Below, one piece after another: positions 26,417 to 35,852 of a stretch of DNA of 64,000 nucleotides; the first letter of the stretch is position 1, and the number at the start of each line of letters is the position of its first letter. The position numbers and the translations under genes are program-made. Source of the stretch: Methanosarcina sp. KYL-1 (GTDB taxonomy: Archaea; Halobacteriota; Methanosarcinia; Methanosarcinales; Methanosarcinaceae). Below the pieces are notes generated by a model. The model had not been told where the DNA came from, did no database searches, and saw only the letters and a list, made by a program, of their open reading frames with translations. The stretch is taken from assembly GCF_024372725.1 (NCBI RefSeq), contig NZ_VOUA01000003.1, forward strand, positions 124,001 through 188,000, read 5' to 3'.

Positions 26417-29398
26417 CTATACATTAATCTTTATAATGAACTTGGTACCTCTATCCCTTTTTAGCTCGATTTCGCCATCTAACTGATCTGCCAGGATGTT
26501 TACAAGCTGCAGACCGAGTGTATCTGAGCTTTCCATATCAATTTTTTCGGGGATGCCAACTCCGTCATCTGCGACGATCAGGGTATATACAGAGCCTTTT
26601 CCAGTAATTTGCTCTTCCTTATTTCGGAATTCACTTTTGGCTTTTTCTTCCTTAGCTTTTTCTTCTTTAAAGAGTTTAATTTGAATTTTCCCTTTGCTCC
26701 TTCCTGGAAATGCATATTTTAACGAATTGGAAACAAGCTCGTTAACAATTATACCTAAAGGGACTGCAGTATCCATATCAAAAAAAACATCCTCTTCAAG
26801 ATCCATATTTAAGCTAATGTCGGCATTTCCAAGGCTGTATGTCCGGAAAAGGTTTTCAGCGAGCTTTTCGAGATAAGGCGAAAAGTACAGTGTGTTGTTT
26901 CCTCCGCCTTCGTGCAGTTCTTCATGGATCAGGGCAATAGACATTATTCTGTTCTGGCTTTCCCTGAAAAAGTTGAGAACATCGGAGTCTTTAACAGATT
27001 TTCTGTTGCTGAAACTTTCAGCCTGAAGATCCAGGAGAGAAGAAATCACCTGCAGGTTATTCTTAATCCTGTGATGAATTTCTTTTTTACGGGCGATTTC
27101 GATATTTTCCAGGGCTTTTTCTGCCTCTTTTCTCGCCGTAATATCTTTTACTATTCCTACAATCCTGTAGGACTGCCCCTTTTCATCGAGAAGGTAAGTT
27201 CCAATAACGCTAACATAAATATAGTAGCCATTTTTCCTTCGGAAACGGTATTCTTCCTGGAACTTTTTCCCCTTTTTCCTGGCTTCTTTGATTGTTTTTT
27301 CTACACGTTCCCTCTCTTCTGGATGAATTCGTTCAATCCACATCGCAAAATCAAAATTTTGGAATTCTTCGGGGCTATATCCCGTAATTTCTTCAATAGC
27401 ACCTGCCCAGCTGATTTTGTCTTCTTTGAAATAAAAGTCGTATATGAGCTGCCCTGTCTGCTCTGTGATAAGCCTGTACCGTTCCTCACTTTTCCGGATT
27501 TCTTCTTTTTCTCTTTTGATTTCAGTTATATCCCTGGAAATACCTGAGATAGCTACAAGCTTTTTATATGTGTTAAAAACCGGGGAAAGAGTTATTGAAA
27601 CATTTATTGTTGTGCCGTTCTTTTTTAACCTGGAAGTTTCGTAGTGCTGGATCTTTTCTCCCTGTTTAATCTTTTCAGAAAACTGCTTCGTTTCCCCTCT
27701 GATATTATCCGGTTCAAGTATTGAGACGTCTTTTCCCAGAATTTCTTCAGCCGAATAACCATAAACCTGCTCTGCCGCCTTATTCCAGCTGGTAATAATA
27801 CCGTCAAGAGACTCAGTTACAATAGCATCGTTCGATGATTCCACAGCATTCGCCAGTGTATGAATCCTCTCTTCTGCCCTTTTACGCTCAGTAATGTCCT
27901 GAACTATTCCCTTTGCTCGAACAGGGATATTCTTTTCATCAAAAATGATTTCGCTCTGCGCATGGACTGTGTGCTCTTCTCTATTGGCTGTGATAATCCT
28001 ATAATCAATGCCAAAGGGCTTTTCGTTTAAAGCTTTCTTGATAGCGTTATCCACATAGTCTCGGTCGTCCGGGTGCACATAGTTTAAAAGTTCATCGTAA
28101 GTTGCACCTGACTCTTGAGAATCGCGTCCAAAAATATGATACATTTCCTCAGACCAGTATGATTCCCCAGTTACAAGATCCCACTCCCAATTTCCAATGT
28201 GAGCCATCTTTTGGGCTTCAGCAAGACCTTTTTCACTTATTTTTAATGAGTTGTACGCCTTCTCAAGCTGCGTCGTTCGTTCTTTAATTTTTTCTTCTAA
28301 ATTTTCATGTGCTTTTTTAAGAGCTTCTTCTGCTTTTTTGCTTTCGGTAATGTCGCGGACGATACCTCCGCGGAAGAGGGGCCTGCAATTTTGATCCCTG
28401 GTGATCGTAAAGTGATCGGCGAACCAGCGATATTTTCCGTCCTTATGTTTGAACCGGTACTCCAGCGTTCCGAAGCCAATATCCAATGCCTGGACCAATC
28501 CCGCAGTAATGAGGGTGCGGTCGGCGGGATGAATGAGACCAAGAACCTCATCGATGCTCATTGAGCTCATCTCCCTGGCAGAGAAACCAGCAATCTTCTC
28601 TATCACCGGGCTCATGTAATCGTAGCTGTCGGTCTGAAGGTTCCGCCGGTATGCCGCATCGAGTGAGTTTTCAAGGACCGAACGGAACCGCTCTTCACTC
28701 TCCAGCAGCGCGTCCAAAAGGGAATCACGTTCCGCCAGCGACTGGGACAGCTTGATATTGCTGTAGCCTAGCTGCGAGATCACGCTGGCAAGCTTCATGA
28801 AGAAGGCCATACCTGTGTCCACTTCCTCCCTGCTCAAGCGCGGAACGTTTTCAAGTGCTGCTATATATTCTTCCTCATTGAAGCCGTATTTTCTGGCCTG
28901 AAACCGGAAAAGTTCATAGTCCAGAGGCTCATCCTCAAAAAAGAACTGACCGGAGAAGATATTGCCGATGTGGTGGCCGCCCACAATGATCGGGGTTGCT
29001 ATGTCCCACATGTTGTTCTTGCACCTGTAAAGTTTAAACTCCCCCGGGGCAACGCCCGCGGATAGTTTTGTGTCACTCTCTACGCAGTGTTTGCAGGTTT
29101 CGGGGTGAACCCTGTGGAATCTGGTGCAGATATCCTGCCATCCGACACCTACCAGAACATTGCCTTTGAGATCAATCAGGCTCATGGGAATGTGAGCAAG
29201 CATATAGAAATCATCCATAAGGGACTGGATCGCCTGGACATCGATGATCTCGGCAAGCTCCGGGTTTGCCATCTCCCGGGCAGGCGAGAGAATGCTCTCC
29301 AGCCTCATGTTTATGTGCTGTTCAGTCTGGTTCCGCGCTTCCTCTGCCCGCTTATCTCCAGTAATATGAATACCAGACTTCCTTGTCTTTTCGTTCAT
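26417..29398 (-). CDS. Sensor histidine kinase: PocR + four PAS + HisKA_2/HATPase
   Basis: 993-residue soluble signal-transduction kinase with no transmembrane helix. Residues about 47-215 form a PocR-type ligand domain with its cysteines (FHRVHPETCKHCVESD, LYRCKNNMWDIATPIIV). Four PAS/PAC units follow (about 228-345, 395-515, 515-640, 645-765), each closing with an (I/V)xDIT(E/A)xK(K/E)A-like segment. The HisKA_2 dimerisation domain carries the phosphoacceptor motif EIHHRIKNNLQVISSLLDLQ (about 775-795), then an HATPase_c domain with N box VNELVSNSLKYAFP and G box DDGVGIPE. No response regulator is adjacent. Related C-terminal halves occur in the kinases at 40, 42 and 45 kb. Ligand unknown. 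Confidence 0.93.
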   Translation of the reverse strand: MNEKTRKSGIHITGDKRAEEARNQTEQHINMRLESILSPAREMANPELAEIIDVQAIQSLMDDFYMLAHIPMSLIDLKGNVLVGVGWQDICTRFHRVHPETCKHCVESDTKLSAGVAPGEFKLYRCKNNMWDIATPIIVGGHHIGNIFSGQFFFEDEPLDYELFRFQARKYGFNEEEYIAALENVPRLSREEVDTGMAFFMKLASVISQLGYSNIKLSQSLAERDSLLDALLESEERFRSVLENSLDAAYRRNLQTDSYDYMSPVIEKIAGFSAREMSSMSIDEVLGLIHPADRTLITAGLVQALDIGFGTLEYRFKHKDGKYRWFADHFTITRDQNCRPLFRGGIVRDITESKKAEEALKKAHENLEEKIKERTTQLEKAYNSLKISEKGLAEAQKMAHIGNWEWDLVTGESYWSEEMYHIFGRDSQESGATYDELLNYVHPDDRDYVDNAIKKALNEKPFGIDYRIITANREEHTVHAQSEIIFDEKNIPVRAKGIVQDITERKRAEERIHTLANAVESSNDAIVTESLDGIITSWNKAAEQVYGYSAEEILGKDVSILEPDNIRGETKQFSEKIKQGEKIQHYETSRLKKNGTTINVSITLSPVFNTYKKLVAISGISRDITEIKREKEEIRKSEERYRLITEQTGQLIYDFYFKEDKISWAGAIEEITGYSPEEFQNFDFAMWIERIHPEERERVEKTIKEARKKGKKFQEEYRFRRKNGYYIYVSVIGTYLLDEKGQSYRIVGIVKDITARKEAEKALENIEIARKKEIHHRIKNNLQVISSLLDLQAESFSNRKSVKDSDVLNFFRESQNRIMSIALIHEELHEGGGNNTLYFSPYLEKLAENLFRTYSLGNADISLNMDLEEDVFFDMDTAVPLGIIVNELVSNSLKYAFPGRSKGKIQIKLFKEEKAKEEKAKSEFRNKEEQITGKGSVYTLIVADDGVGIPEKIDMESSDTLGLQLVNILADQLDGEIELKRDRGTKFIIKINV

Positions 29399-29730
29399 TC
29401 AGGACCCCCAATTCTTAAATAGGACTTTGAAAGGCTGTATTTGATTGCGTGTTAGTAACCGTGTCAGTAACTATCATTTTTGAGACTATAGTTTTAAGTC
29501 GCGGGAATTCTTCTAAAACCTGGCAAATTAAGCAGAATATAATGCCTTGATATTTTTTAAAAATAGAATTGACCTGCTTGCCAATTTTATATTTTGTCGT
29601 AAATAAAATCAATCGTATATTAATGTTTTTACCCGGGAGTTGTTGCACAATTCAAGCCGCACAGATATTTTTGCTTCAATGCTCACATAAAAAGAAATCC
29701 TGAAAACATAAAAAGTTTCTGATGGCGGTG
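29399..29730. other. Intergenic region, nothing recognised
   Basis: 332 bp between two minus-strand genes. It is AT-rich near the UPF0280 stop, with no repeat, hairpin or credible ORF. The kinase promoter should lie at its left end, but no clear TATA/BRE pair stands out. Confidence 0.4.
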
Positions 29731-30540
29731 TCACGCCTTGGTGATATACTCGTACCTGACATCTGCTCTTGTAATTTTCGGCACTTTTCCCCACATGCCG
29801 ATATACTCTCCCTGGATCACGAGTGCGCCCTTTATCCCGGGAATGCCTTTTACTGCCTTAAAGGAAGCCTCTACTGATTCCTTTCCTATACCCACCTCAT
29901 TTCCAAGTGCAGTTGCCGCAGCATCCGCAAGGGATACGTCATCCGAAAAAACAGCCGCAGCATCCGCCATCCCGAAGCTGATGGAAGGCCCTACAGTTCC
30001 TGCAGAAGTGCATATTCCAGTGATCGTGTCCCTCGGCTCAAAAACAAGCCCCAGGTTCATTATAGGTGAATTTCCTGCATAAATCCCCACAACCACCGGC
30101 CTATCGTTGATAAGTGCAATGTCCCCGCCATTATCGACTATTGCATACCTTGCCCCGGCTTTTGCCATTGCTTCCACTGCAAGGGCAGAAATTGTGCCTG
30201 CAACCGCGCTCATGGGCCCGATGCCCATGGTGTTTCCTGCCTTTACCATCCTCCGGACGACTTCAGGGGCGTTTTCCGGGCAGGCGTAAGGTTCGAGGGT
30301 GAGCTTGAAATAAGGGTCTGAGAGGATGTAGGTCTCAAGGGCTGCCCTGTGAACCCTGATGGCTTCTTTTGCAGCTTCGATGTGGGCAGGGTCGTCGGCT
30401 GCAATCGTGACTATGGTTTCCTTGAGCTGGAAGTGTTCTTTGATGGCAGGCTTTACAGGTCCCTTTTCGTGTTCTTTTGCGGGCTCTTTCGCGGGCTCTT
30501 TTCCCGGTTCTTTTGAGAGATCTTTTGTGGGTTCTGGCAT
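29731..30540 (-). CDS. UPF0280 family protein (ApbE-superfamily-like)
   Basis: 269-residue protein of the archaeal UPF0280 family. Conserved parts are [16 protein letters not shown] (start of the family domain at about residue 35), [53 protein letters not shown] and [13 protein letters not shown]. These patterns are related to the ApbE flavin-transferase fold, but function is unproven. The first ~34 residues are an unusual lysine/glutamate/proline extension with KEP repeats ([17 protein letters not shown]) that is not part of the family. The ATG at 30540 has no strong ribosome-binding site, yet no better downstream start exists before the domain. Confidence 0.88.
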   Translation of the reverse strand: MPEPTKDLSKEPGKEPAKEPAKEHEKGPVKPAIKEHFQLKETIVTIAADDPAHIEAAKEAIRVHRAALETYILSDPYFKLTLEPYACPENAPEVVRRMVKAGNTMGIGPMSAVAGTISALAVEAMAKAGARYAIVDNGGDIALINDRPVVVGIYAGNSPIMNLGLVFEPRDTITGICTSAGTVGPSISFGMADAAAVFSDDVSLADAAATALGNEVGIGKESVEASFKAVKGIPGIKGALVIQGEYIGMWGKVPKITRADVRYEYITKA

Positions 30541-30585
30541 GCTGCTCTGATAAGGAAGTTATGGCTTAAAAAAGAAGTGCTTTTT

Positions 30586-30708
30586 GAGTCTGGTTTTTTT
30601 GAGTCTGGTTTTTTTGAGTCTGGTTTTTTGGGTCTGGTTCATTGGGTCTGGTTCATCGGGTCTTGGTTCATTGGGTCTGGTTTTTGGGTCTGGTTCATTG
30701 GGTCTGGA
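30586..30708. repeat. Tandem repeat of 13-15-bp units upstream of UPF0280
   Basis: Three GAGTCTGGTTTTTTT units are followed by about five shorter GGTCTGGTTCATT variants. The array lies where the UPF0280 leader or promoter would be. There is no coding potential beyond the repeat. Confidence 0.8.
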
Positions 30709-31148
30709 GATATATAGTTTCAAGGCAGGGGGAGTTTTTGCGCTGCTGTCGAAACTCCGTGTAACCTTAAATTTGAGCTAACTTTACTAAACCCGTGCGA
30801 CCTGAATAGCCGTCTTTAACCGTTTTTGTCCCGAGCGAAGCGAGGCCTGAGCAGGTGTTAAAGTAAAAAGAAGACGCTAAAAAAATCAAAATTGGACGGT
30901 CAGTTAAGGTTGTAAATTATTTGAAAAAAATGAGCCTGTAAGCACATTTTGTTGAGCACGAATACAGCCGTTTTCCGGGTTTCTGAGTCTGCGCCTTTTT
31001 CATTGTATTCAAGGAAAAGCCGTTCACTTCGTGAACGGGGCCTCCGATGGGTTTTAACGGCAAATGAGGCCTGTTGCTACCCGGAAACCTCCGGGAATTT
31101 TTTTGGAAAAATGAAGAAAAGTAAATCAAGCACAGGCAGGCCTGAAAA
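30709..31148. other. Intergenic region with perfect hairpins
   Basis: No gene. It contains a perfect 8-bp stem with 3-nt loop at 31020-31038 (CCGTTCAC-TTC-GTGAACGG), preceded by GGAAAAG. Its minus-strand order of hairpin then CTTTTCC matches the hairpins in the paired-hairpin elements. A smaller GAGCGAAGCGAG hairpin lies at about 30833-30844. Both could act as terminators for flanking minus-strand genes. Confidence 0.5.
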
Positions 31149-31442
31149 TTAATCATGAAGGTTTATTAACGGCTCCTGTGAGGACAGGACCAGGATGTCT
31201 CCGCCTTTCACGTTGGTTTCGAACCCTTTCAGATGTCCGATGTCCTTGCCGTTCAGCATTATCCTGACTTTCGGGGTTTCACTTTTATCCCCGATGGTAA
31301 CAGCATAGAAATCATGCCCGTAATGGTAGGCCAGGGCTAAAAGGACAGTGTACACGGTATCCCCTTTCCCTACCTTAACTGAGATTTCCAGTTGCTCCGT
31401 GATCCCCTGCACGGATTCAAGAAACTTTACCAGCATTATCAT
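31149..31442 (-). CDS. MoaD/ThiS-like beta-grasp protein lacking the C-terminal Gly-Gly
   Basis: 97-residue paralogue of the MoaD-like protein at 23630-23914. It shares VKFLESVQGITE, GDTVYTVLLALAYHYG, VRIMLNGKDIGHLKGFET and GGDILVL in the same order. Instead of ending PPVAGG it runs on as SSQEPLINLHD, so it cannot be adenylated and thiolated in the usual way. It may be a regulatory or structural beta-grasp protein, or a decaying duplicate. The start was placed at the ATG at 31442 because AAGGGG lies 6 nt upstream. An upstream in-frame ATG at 31490 would add 16 unlike residues. Confidence 0.78.
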   Translation of the reverse strand: MIMLVKFLESVQGITEQLEISVKVGKGDTVYTVLLALAYHYGHDFYAVTIGDKSETPKVRIMLNGKDIGHLKGFETNVKGGDILVLSSQEPLINLHD

Positions 31443-31812
31443 TATTGACCCCTTCATAGTTATGTAGGGCTCATAAATAAGAGTAAGCACGCCTTCGTAA
31501 GAATGAGGAAGCTTTCAGGGATTATATGGGAAAAAACGGTTTGGGATGGAACTATAGGAATGAAACTATGGGGATGAAACCATAGGAAACAAACATTTTT
31601 TTCTTTAAGTACATATATTTTTGTATTTTGATCCCTTTTTTGCTAATTTTATCATGGAATATTACTAATATACATTATATATTGATACTAAATAACAAAA
31701 AAGTATTAATTTTTAACATATTTTTACAGTAACATGTTAACATTTAAATAGTAAATCAGCATTGATATTCATACCAACAAAACAACAAAAAAGTTCGGCT
31801 TCCTTCAGAAAG
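31443..31812. other. AT-rich intergenic region with a short degenerate repeat
   Basis: Three AACTATAGGAATGA-like units lie at about 31544-31590. Very AT-rich DNA with several TATA candidates at 31600-31760 probably includes the DUF2795 promoter. No gene. Confidence 0.4.
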
Positions 31813-31957
31813 CTTGAAAAAGTATCGATTTTCCTGCAAAGACGGAAGATGTTGTTAAACGCGAAGGATAACGAACGCTAGAGACGACGTTCTGCGGGAT
31901 CTAAATAATCTCCGGAAAAGAAGTATACAAACGCTGCAGATGTCGCCAGTGAATTTA
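31813..31957 (+). pseudogene. Decayed copy of the DUF2795 gene
   Basis: The DNA aligns through most of its length with the intact gene at 31989-32222. Shared blocks include GATTTTCCTG, CTGCGGGA, ACATAC-like positions and GCTGAGGATGTCGCC (here GCTGCAGATGTCGCC). It has lost the reading frame and contains stops. It sits about 30 bp upstream of the intact gene in the same orientation, consistent with a tandem duplication in which one copy died. Confidence 0.65.
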
Positions 31958-31988
31958 AAGGAGACTAAACAAATAAAGGGGGAACATC

Positions 31989-32222
31989 ATGGAAACTGAG
32001 AGTAAAGGCGCATTTATTTCAGAACTTCCCACGGAAATTCAGGAGATCTTAAAAAATATAGATTTTCCTGTAAAAAGGAACGACATTATTGAGCAAGCAA
32101 GGAAGAGTGGAGCAATCCCGGACATACTGCGGGGACTTGGCATGCTTCCGGATAAGGAATACAACAGCGCTGAGGATGTCGCCGGGGAACTTCATAAAAT
32201 TTACATTGGGGTCCCAGTCTAA
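31989..32222 (+). CDS. DUF2795 family small protein
   Basis: 77-residue soluble protein. The residue pattern is LPTEIQEIL, then (I)DFPVKRNDIIEQARKSGA, then ILRGLGMLPDKEYNSAEDVAGEL, which matches DUF2795: a short helical domain ending in an LPDxxYxSxxDV motif. Function unknown. The ATG has a strong AAAGGGGGA ribosome-binding site 5 nt upstream. It is monocistronic, with an AT-rich promoter region before it and a degenerate duplicate immediately upstream. Confidence 0.88.
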   Translation: METESKGAFISELPTEIQEILKNIDFPVKRNDIIEQARKSGAIPDILRGLGMLPDKEYNSAEDVAGELHKIYIGVPV

Positions 32223-32598
32223 AAAATGTAACTAACTTTTTTCATTTCTTTTAGGATCAGCCATTTGCTGTGTTTCAGGTTCTTCTTTTCTTTTTTCAGC
32301 TTTGGGAAAAGGCCGGTCGCCGGAGGCGACCGTGAACCTGCACCGGGACTAAGTAAAGGGGTAAAACCTGCGGTTTCCGGTCTACTAAGCCGTGAATTCC
32401 GGAAGACCTGCAAGCCTGGATAATTTCCGGCAAAAATAAATCCAGAGTCCTGTTGCCTGACCGGTTCTAACCGGATTTTTTTCAAAAAAAGAGTTTTGGC
32501 GGCATTTTAAGGAATTTTGCCGCCTTATTTTGAGGATTTAAGAGATGTTTTGGATTTTAAGAACTATCCTACCTGAGCCGGTTGGGCCGGTTGCCGGA
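32223..32598. other. Intergenic region with perfect hairpin (32314-32332)
   Basis: Between convergent genes. CGGTCGCC-GGA-GGCGACCG forms a perfect 8-bp stem preceded by GGAAAAGGC, the same arrangement as the hairpin at 54-76 read on this strand, but without the 21-nt repeat units. It may be a bidirectional terminator or a solo end of the paired-hairpin element. The rest is unassigned. Confidence 0.5.
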
Positions 32599-33756
32599 TC
32601 AGAACTGCAGCTTCTTCATCCGCTCGACAGCTTCCTTGATCCGCTCGACGGGCTTGGTGAGGGCAAACCTGATGTAACCTTCGCCGGCGTCTCCGAAGCC
32701 GACACCCGGGGTTGCTACGATTCCTGCTTCTTCGAGGAGGACTTTTGCAAACCCGATTGAGGTGTAGCCTTTCGGGACAGGAGCCCAGACGTAGAAGGTG
32801 GCTTTGGGCGGCTTTACTTCCAGGCCCATGGCTTTGAGCCCCTCGATCAGGGCATCCCGGCGTTCCTGGTAGATTTTGTTTGCGTCGCCAACGCAGTCCT
32901 GGGAGGAGGAGAGGGCTGCAATCCCGGCGATCTGGATTGCGTCAAAGACCCCGGAGTCCACGTTGGACTTGACCTTGCCGAGCCCCTTGATAAGGTCCCT
33001 GTTCCCTACGGCAAACCCGAGCCTCCAGCCGGTCATGTTATAGGTCTTGGAGTGGGAGTAGAGTTCCATCCCAATGTCCATTGCCCCTTCGGCTGCCAGG
33101 AAAGAAGGAGCCTCGTACCCGTCGTAGACCATCTGGCAGTAGGCGTTGTCGTGGACCGCGATGATGTCGTTTTTCTTGCAGAACTCCACAACCTTTTCAA
33201 AGAACTTCATGTCTGCCGTTGCCGAGGTGGGGTTGTTCGGGTAGTTGAAGAAGAAGAGCTTTGCCCTCTTCAGGACGTCCTCCGGGATTGCGTCCAGGTC
33301 CGGCAGGAAGTCGTTTTCAGCCTTCAGCGGCAGAGGGTAAGGCTCTCCGCCCGCAAAAAGCGTCCCTATCTTGTAGACCGGATACCCGGGGTCGGTATAG
33401 AGCACGATGTCTCCGGGGTTTACAAAAGCAAGCGGGATGTGGGCCACAGCTTCTTTTGACCCGATCAGGGAGAGCACCTCGGTCTTCGGGTCAAGCTCGA
33501 TCCCCTTATATTTCCTGCACCATTCAGCCGCCGCCTTCCTGAATTCCAGCAGCCCCGCATAAGAGGGATACTGGTGCGTATTCGGGTCGAGGACAGCCTC
33601 GCGCACGGCCTCAACAATGTGGGGGTGGGTCGGCAGGTCAGGGTCTCCAACCCCGAGGTCGATCACGTCCACCCCCTTTGCAATAATTTCTTCCTTTGCT
33701 TCGTCTATCGCTGCGAAAAGGTATGGGGGTAATGCGTTTATGCGGTCGGAATACAT
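32599..33756 (-). CDS. dapL: LL-diaminopimelate aminotransferase
   Basis: PLP-dependent class I/II aminotransferase converting tetrahydrodipicolinate directly to LL-diaminopimelate in lysine biosynthesis (cytoplasm). Family landmarks are [53 protein letters not shown], the PLP-lysine motif [15 protein letters not shown] (Lys241 counting from the GTG at 33768) and [16 protein letters not shown]. The start was set at ATG 33756, because AGGTGAC lies 8 nt upstream; GTG 33768 would add MTLP. About 385 residues is normal. Closely related aminotransferases act on aromatic or other amino acids, so the DapL assignment is strong but not exclusive. Confidence 0.88.
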   Translation of the reverse strand: MYSDRINALPPYLFAAIDEAKEEIIAKGVDVIDLGVGDPDLPTHPHIVEAVREAVLDPNTHQYPSYAGLLEFRKAAAEWCRKYKGIELDPKTEVLSLIGSKEAVAHIPLAFVNPGDIVLYTDPGYPVYKIGTLFAGGEPYPLPLKAENDFLPDLDAIPEDVLKRAKLFFFNYPNNPTSATADMKFFEKVVEFCKKNDIIAVHDNAYCQMVYDGYEAPSFLAAEGAMDIGMELYSHSKTYNMTGWRLGFAVGNRDLIKGLGKVKSNVDSGVFDAIQIAGIAALSSSQDCVGDANKIYQERRDALIEGLKAMGLEVKPPKATFYVWAPVPKGYTSIGFAKVLLEEAGIVATPGVGFGDAGEGYIRFALTKPVERIKEAVERMKKLQF

Positions 33757-34078
33757 TGGTAAAGTCACCTATAGATGAATTTAAGGTGTGTATAAGGTTG
33801 GCATAGTTACGTTGGTGGGAATATTAAAAGGTATGGGATGAAGAGAGAAGATAGATCTCTGAAAGAATAGGTAGTATTGCATTTCTAACAAAAATCGCAA
33901 CATTAAAAACTTTAATTAATGCTAAGTGTATATTTCTCTGAAAAGTCTAAACCGAAAATATCTAAATTTCATTATATCCCTGGAAATTCAATTTTTCAAT
34001 CAAAAAATGCATGAATCACTATCTTTTGGAAATTAAATCAAATAACTTTGGTGGAGAGAGCGGAACTGGGTGATAAAT
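33757..34078. other. AT-rich divergent intergenic region
   Basis: About 320 bp between the divergent dapL and membrane-protein genes. It holds the dapL ribosome-binding site and AT-rich tracts (33890-34000) suited to promoters for both. No repeat or operator was recognised. Confidence 0.35.
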
Positions 34079-35440
34079 ATGAATAAGAGGAGATTGGTGG
34101 CTTCAATAATTTTTATTATATTCGTTATTGTATTCATTCCCGTGCCTATTCCCGAACACCAGGAAGGGCATGAGTATGTTGGATATCCTGCAGGTAGTGA
34201 TGCATGGAAGTTTGTTGCCGAAAAAGAAGTCCAGGATTCCAAAGGCAGTATATATCCAAAATATTATGGTAATGATGCAGGTTATATGCATGTCATTTCT
34301 TTAACTAATACTTTATCATGTATTGAAGCAAGTTTTATTGTCCCAAAGAGAGGGGATATACTTTCATATGATTCAAGATACAATAATCATAAAGTCAGTT
34401 CCGTAATTCTGTATGATTCCGATGGAAAGTCACATGTTTTAAAACCATCTTCTAAATATAGCATAGGAACTCCCTATCAATATGATATATCTCCATTTGC
34501 AGGGCAGAAAGTAACAGTACGTATTTACCAATCTTCTCAAGCTACATCTGCTCACTGGTATTATCGTAACATCATGGTAACAAACGAACCATATACCATA
34601 TGGGACAATTTAAGTTTATTCATAAATACATTAATTTATGCTCTCTTATTATCAATTCTGGCTGGGTTTTTGATTGGTGCTTCAGGTTTGGAATTCTTCA
34701 ATGAGTACATAAACAAAATAGAAGCATTTATACATAAACATAAAACCGAAGCATTGGGATTTGAGAATACATATATTAAGAGTTTTTTGAGGATGTCGTT
34801 TAAAGTATTGGATTTTTCTATACATGCTGCGGATAATATTCAGGATAAAAAAATTAATAATGGGATAAAAGTTGCCTTAATTTTGTTTTTATCTTTCACT
34901 ATCATCTATACTGCCAAATTTTTGGTATATGTGATTGTCACCATAGTAATCACTCTGCTGATATTCGCCGCGATATTAGGGATTATTGCACTACTCCTCG
35001 GAGGGGGCGCTCCGTCATTTGGAGGTGGCGGGGGAGGAGGCGGTGGATATTCCGGCAGTTCGTCAGGTTCTTCCGAAATCCGGAATGAACGTGGTGCATC
35101 AGTTGGAAAGCTGGACCCGGACCATTTCATTTTTGGGAATAGACAGGCGATAAAAGACAATAAGGGAAATGTAGTGGGAGAGCTTGATTCGGATCATTTC
35201 ATTTTCGGAAACCGACAAGCGATAAAAGACAATAAGGGGAATGTAGTGGGAGAGCTTGATTCGGACCATTTCATTTTCGGAAACCGGCAAGCAATAAAAG
35301 ATGATAGAGGAAATGTAATAGGAGAGTTAGATTCGGACCATTTTATCTTTGGTGATGGACAGGCGATAAAAGACAATAGGGGGAATGATGTAAAAGATAT
35401 AGGTGGTGGTTTTGGAATCGGTCGTAAAGGGAATAAATAA
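34079..35440 (+). CDS. Membrane protein with Gly-rich linker and four 24-residue repeats, function unknown
   Basis: 453 residues from the ATG at 34079, which has a GGTGAT site 4 nt upstream. An N-terminal hydrophobic helix (about 7-23) is followed by an extracytoplasmic beta-rich domain (about 30-170), two transmembrane helices (about 180-205 and 265-310), a poly-glycine/serine stretch (FGGGGGGGGGYSGSSSGSS) and a C-terminal tail of four 24-residue repeats (GELDSDHFIFGNRQAIKDNKG type). Such D-x-I/H-x-G repeats resemble beta-flank or beta-flower proteins. I do not recognise a family for the main domain. The coding sequence is clearly more AT-rich than the metabolic genes nearby, suggesting transfer or weak codon selection. 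Confidence 0.75.
   Translation: MNKRRLVASIIFIIFVIVFIPVPIPEHQEGHEYVGYPAGSDAWKFVAEKEVQDSKGSIYPKYYGNDAGYMHVISLTNTLSCIEASFIVPKRGDILSYDSRYNNHKVSSVILYDSDGKSHVLKPSSKYSIGTPYQYDISPFAGQKVTVRIYQSSQATSAHWYYRNIMVTNEPYTIWDNLSLFINTLIYALLLSILAGFLIGASGLEFFNEYINKIEAFIHKHKTEALGFENTYIKSFLRMSFKVLDFSIHAADNIQDKKINNGIKVALILFLSFTIIYTAKFLVYVIVTIVITLLIFAAILGIIALLLGGGAPSFGGGGGGGGGYSGSSSGSSEIRNERGASVGKLDPDHFIFGNRQAIKDNKGNVVGELDSDHFIFGNRQAIKDNKGNVVGELDSDHFIFGNRQAIKDDRGNVIGELDSDHFIFGDGQAIKDNRGNDVKDIGGGFGIGRKGNK
35102..35389 (+). repeat. 4 x 72-bp in-frame repeat
   Basis: Four units of exactly 72 bp encode the 24-residue tail repeats. Units 2 and 3 are almost identical in DNA (GATTCGGA(T/C)CATTTCATTTTC shared), implying recent expansion. 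Confidence 0.88.
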
Positions 35441-35468
35441 TAATATGAAATGCACGACGGTTCAGCCT

Positions 35469-35713
35469 ACTTTCCGCAGATGTCTCTTCGATTTTCATAA
35501 TTTTTTCCGCTATCTTTTTTCTGAAAATTTCTTTGGTTATTCAAACGTTTGTTTTTGAAATGTCCTACACTTTTCGACCTCGTACCTTCATTGAAGGCTT
35601 CCAAAACCCGCTCCCCGGAGATTCAGTTGAGATAATTATTGTAGATTGTTGAGAAATTATCCATAAACGATAGCAGGAAATATGTTATTTTTTTGAGAAC
35701 ATCTGCGGAAAGT
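35469..35713. mobile_element. 245-bp inverted-repeat relic (possible MITE or IS remnant)
   Basis: A perfect 15-bp inverted repeat (ACTTTCCGCAGATGT at 35469-35483 and its complement at 35699-35713) bounds AT-rich noncoding DNA. No transposase is left. No target duplication is obvious. It lies between the AT-rich membrane protein gene and a gene of a family frequently found on mobile DNA. Nothing else was seen in 35441-35852. Confidence 0.5.
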
Positions 35714-35852
35714 CAGATAAAAAACATTGATAACATTATTCGTGAGCAAGATTCACTAAAACAAGAATAAAACCGACTCAGTCAACTTCCAGCTAAAAAA
35801 CCCCAAAACCTGAAATAGCTAACTCCTGATATCTCCATCAAGGTGAACAACC

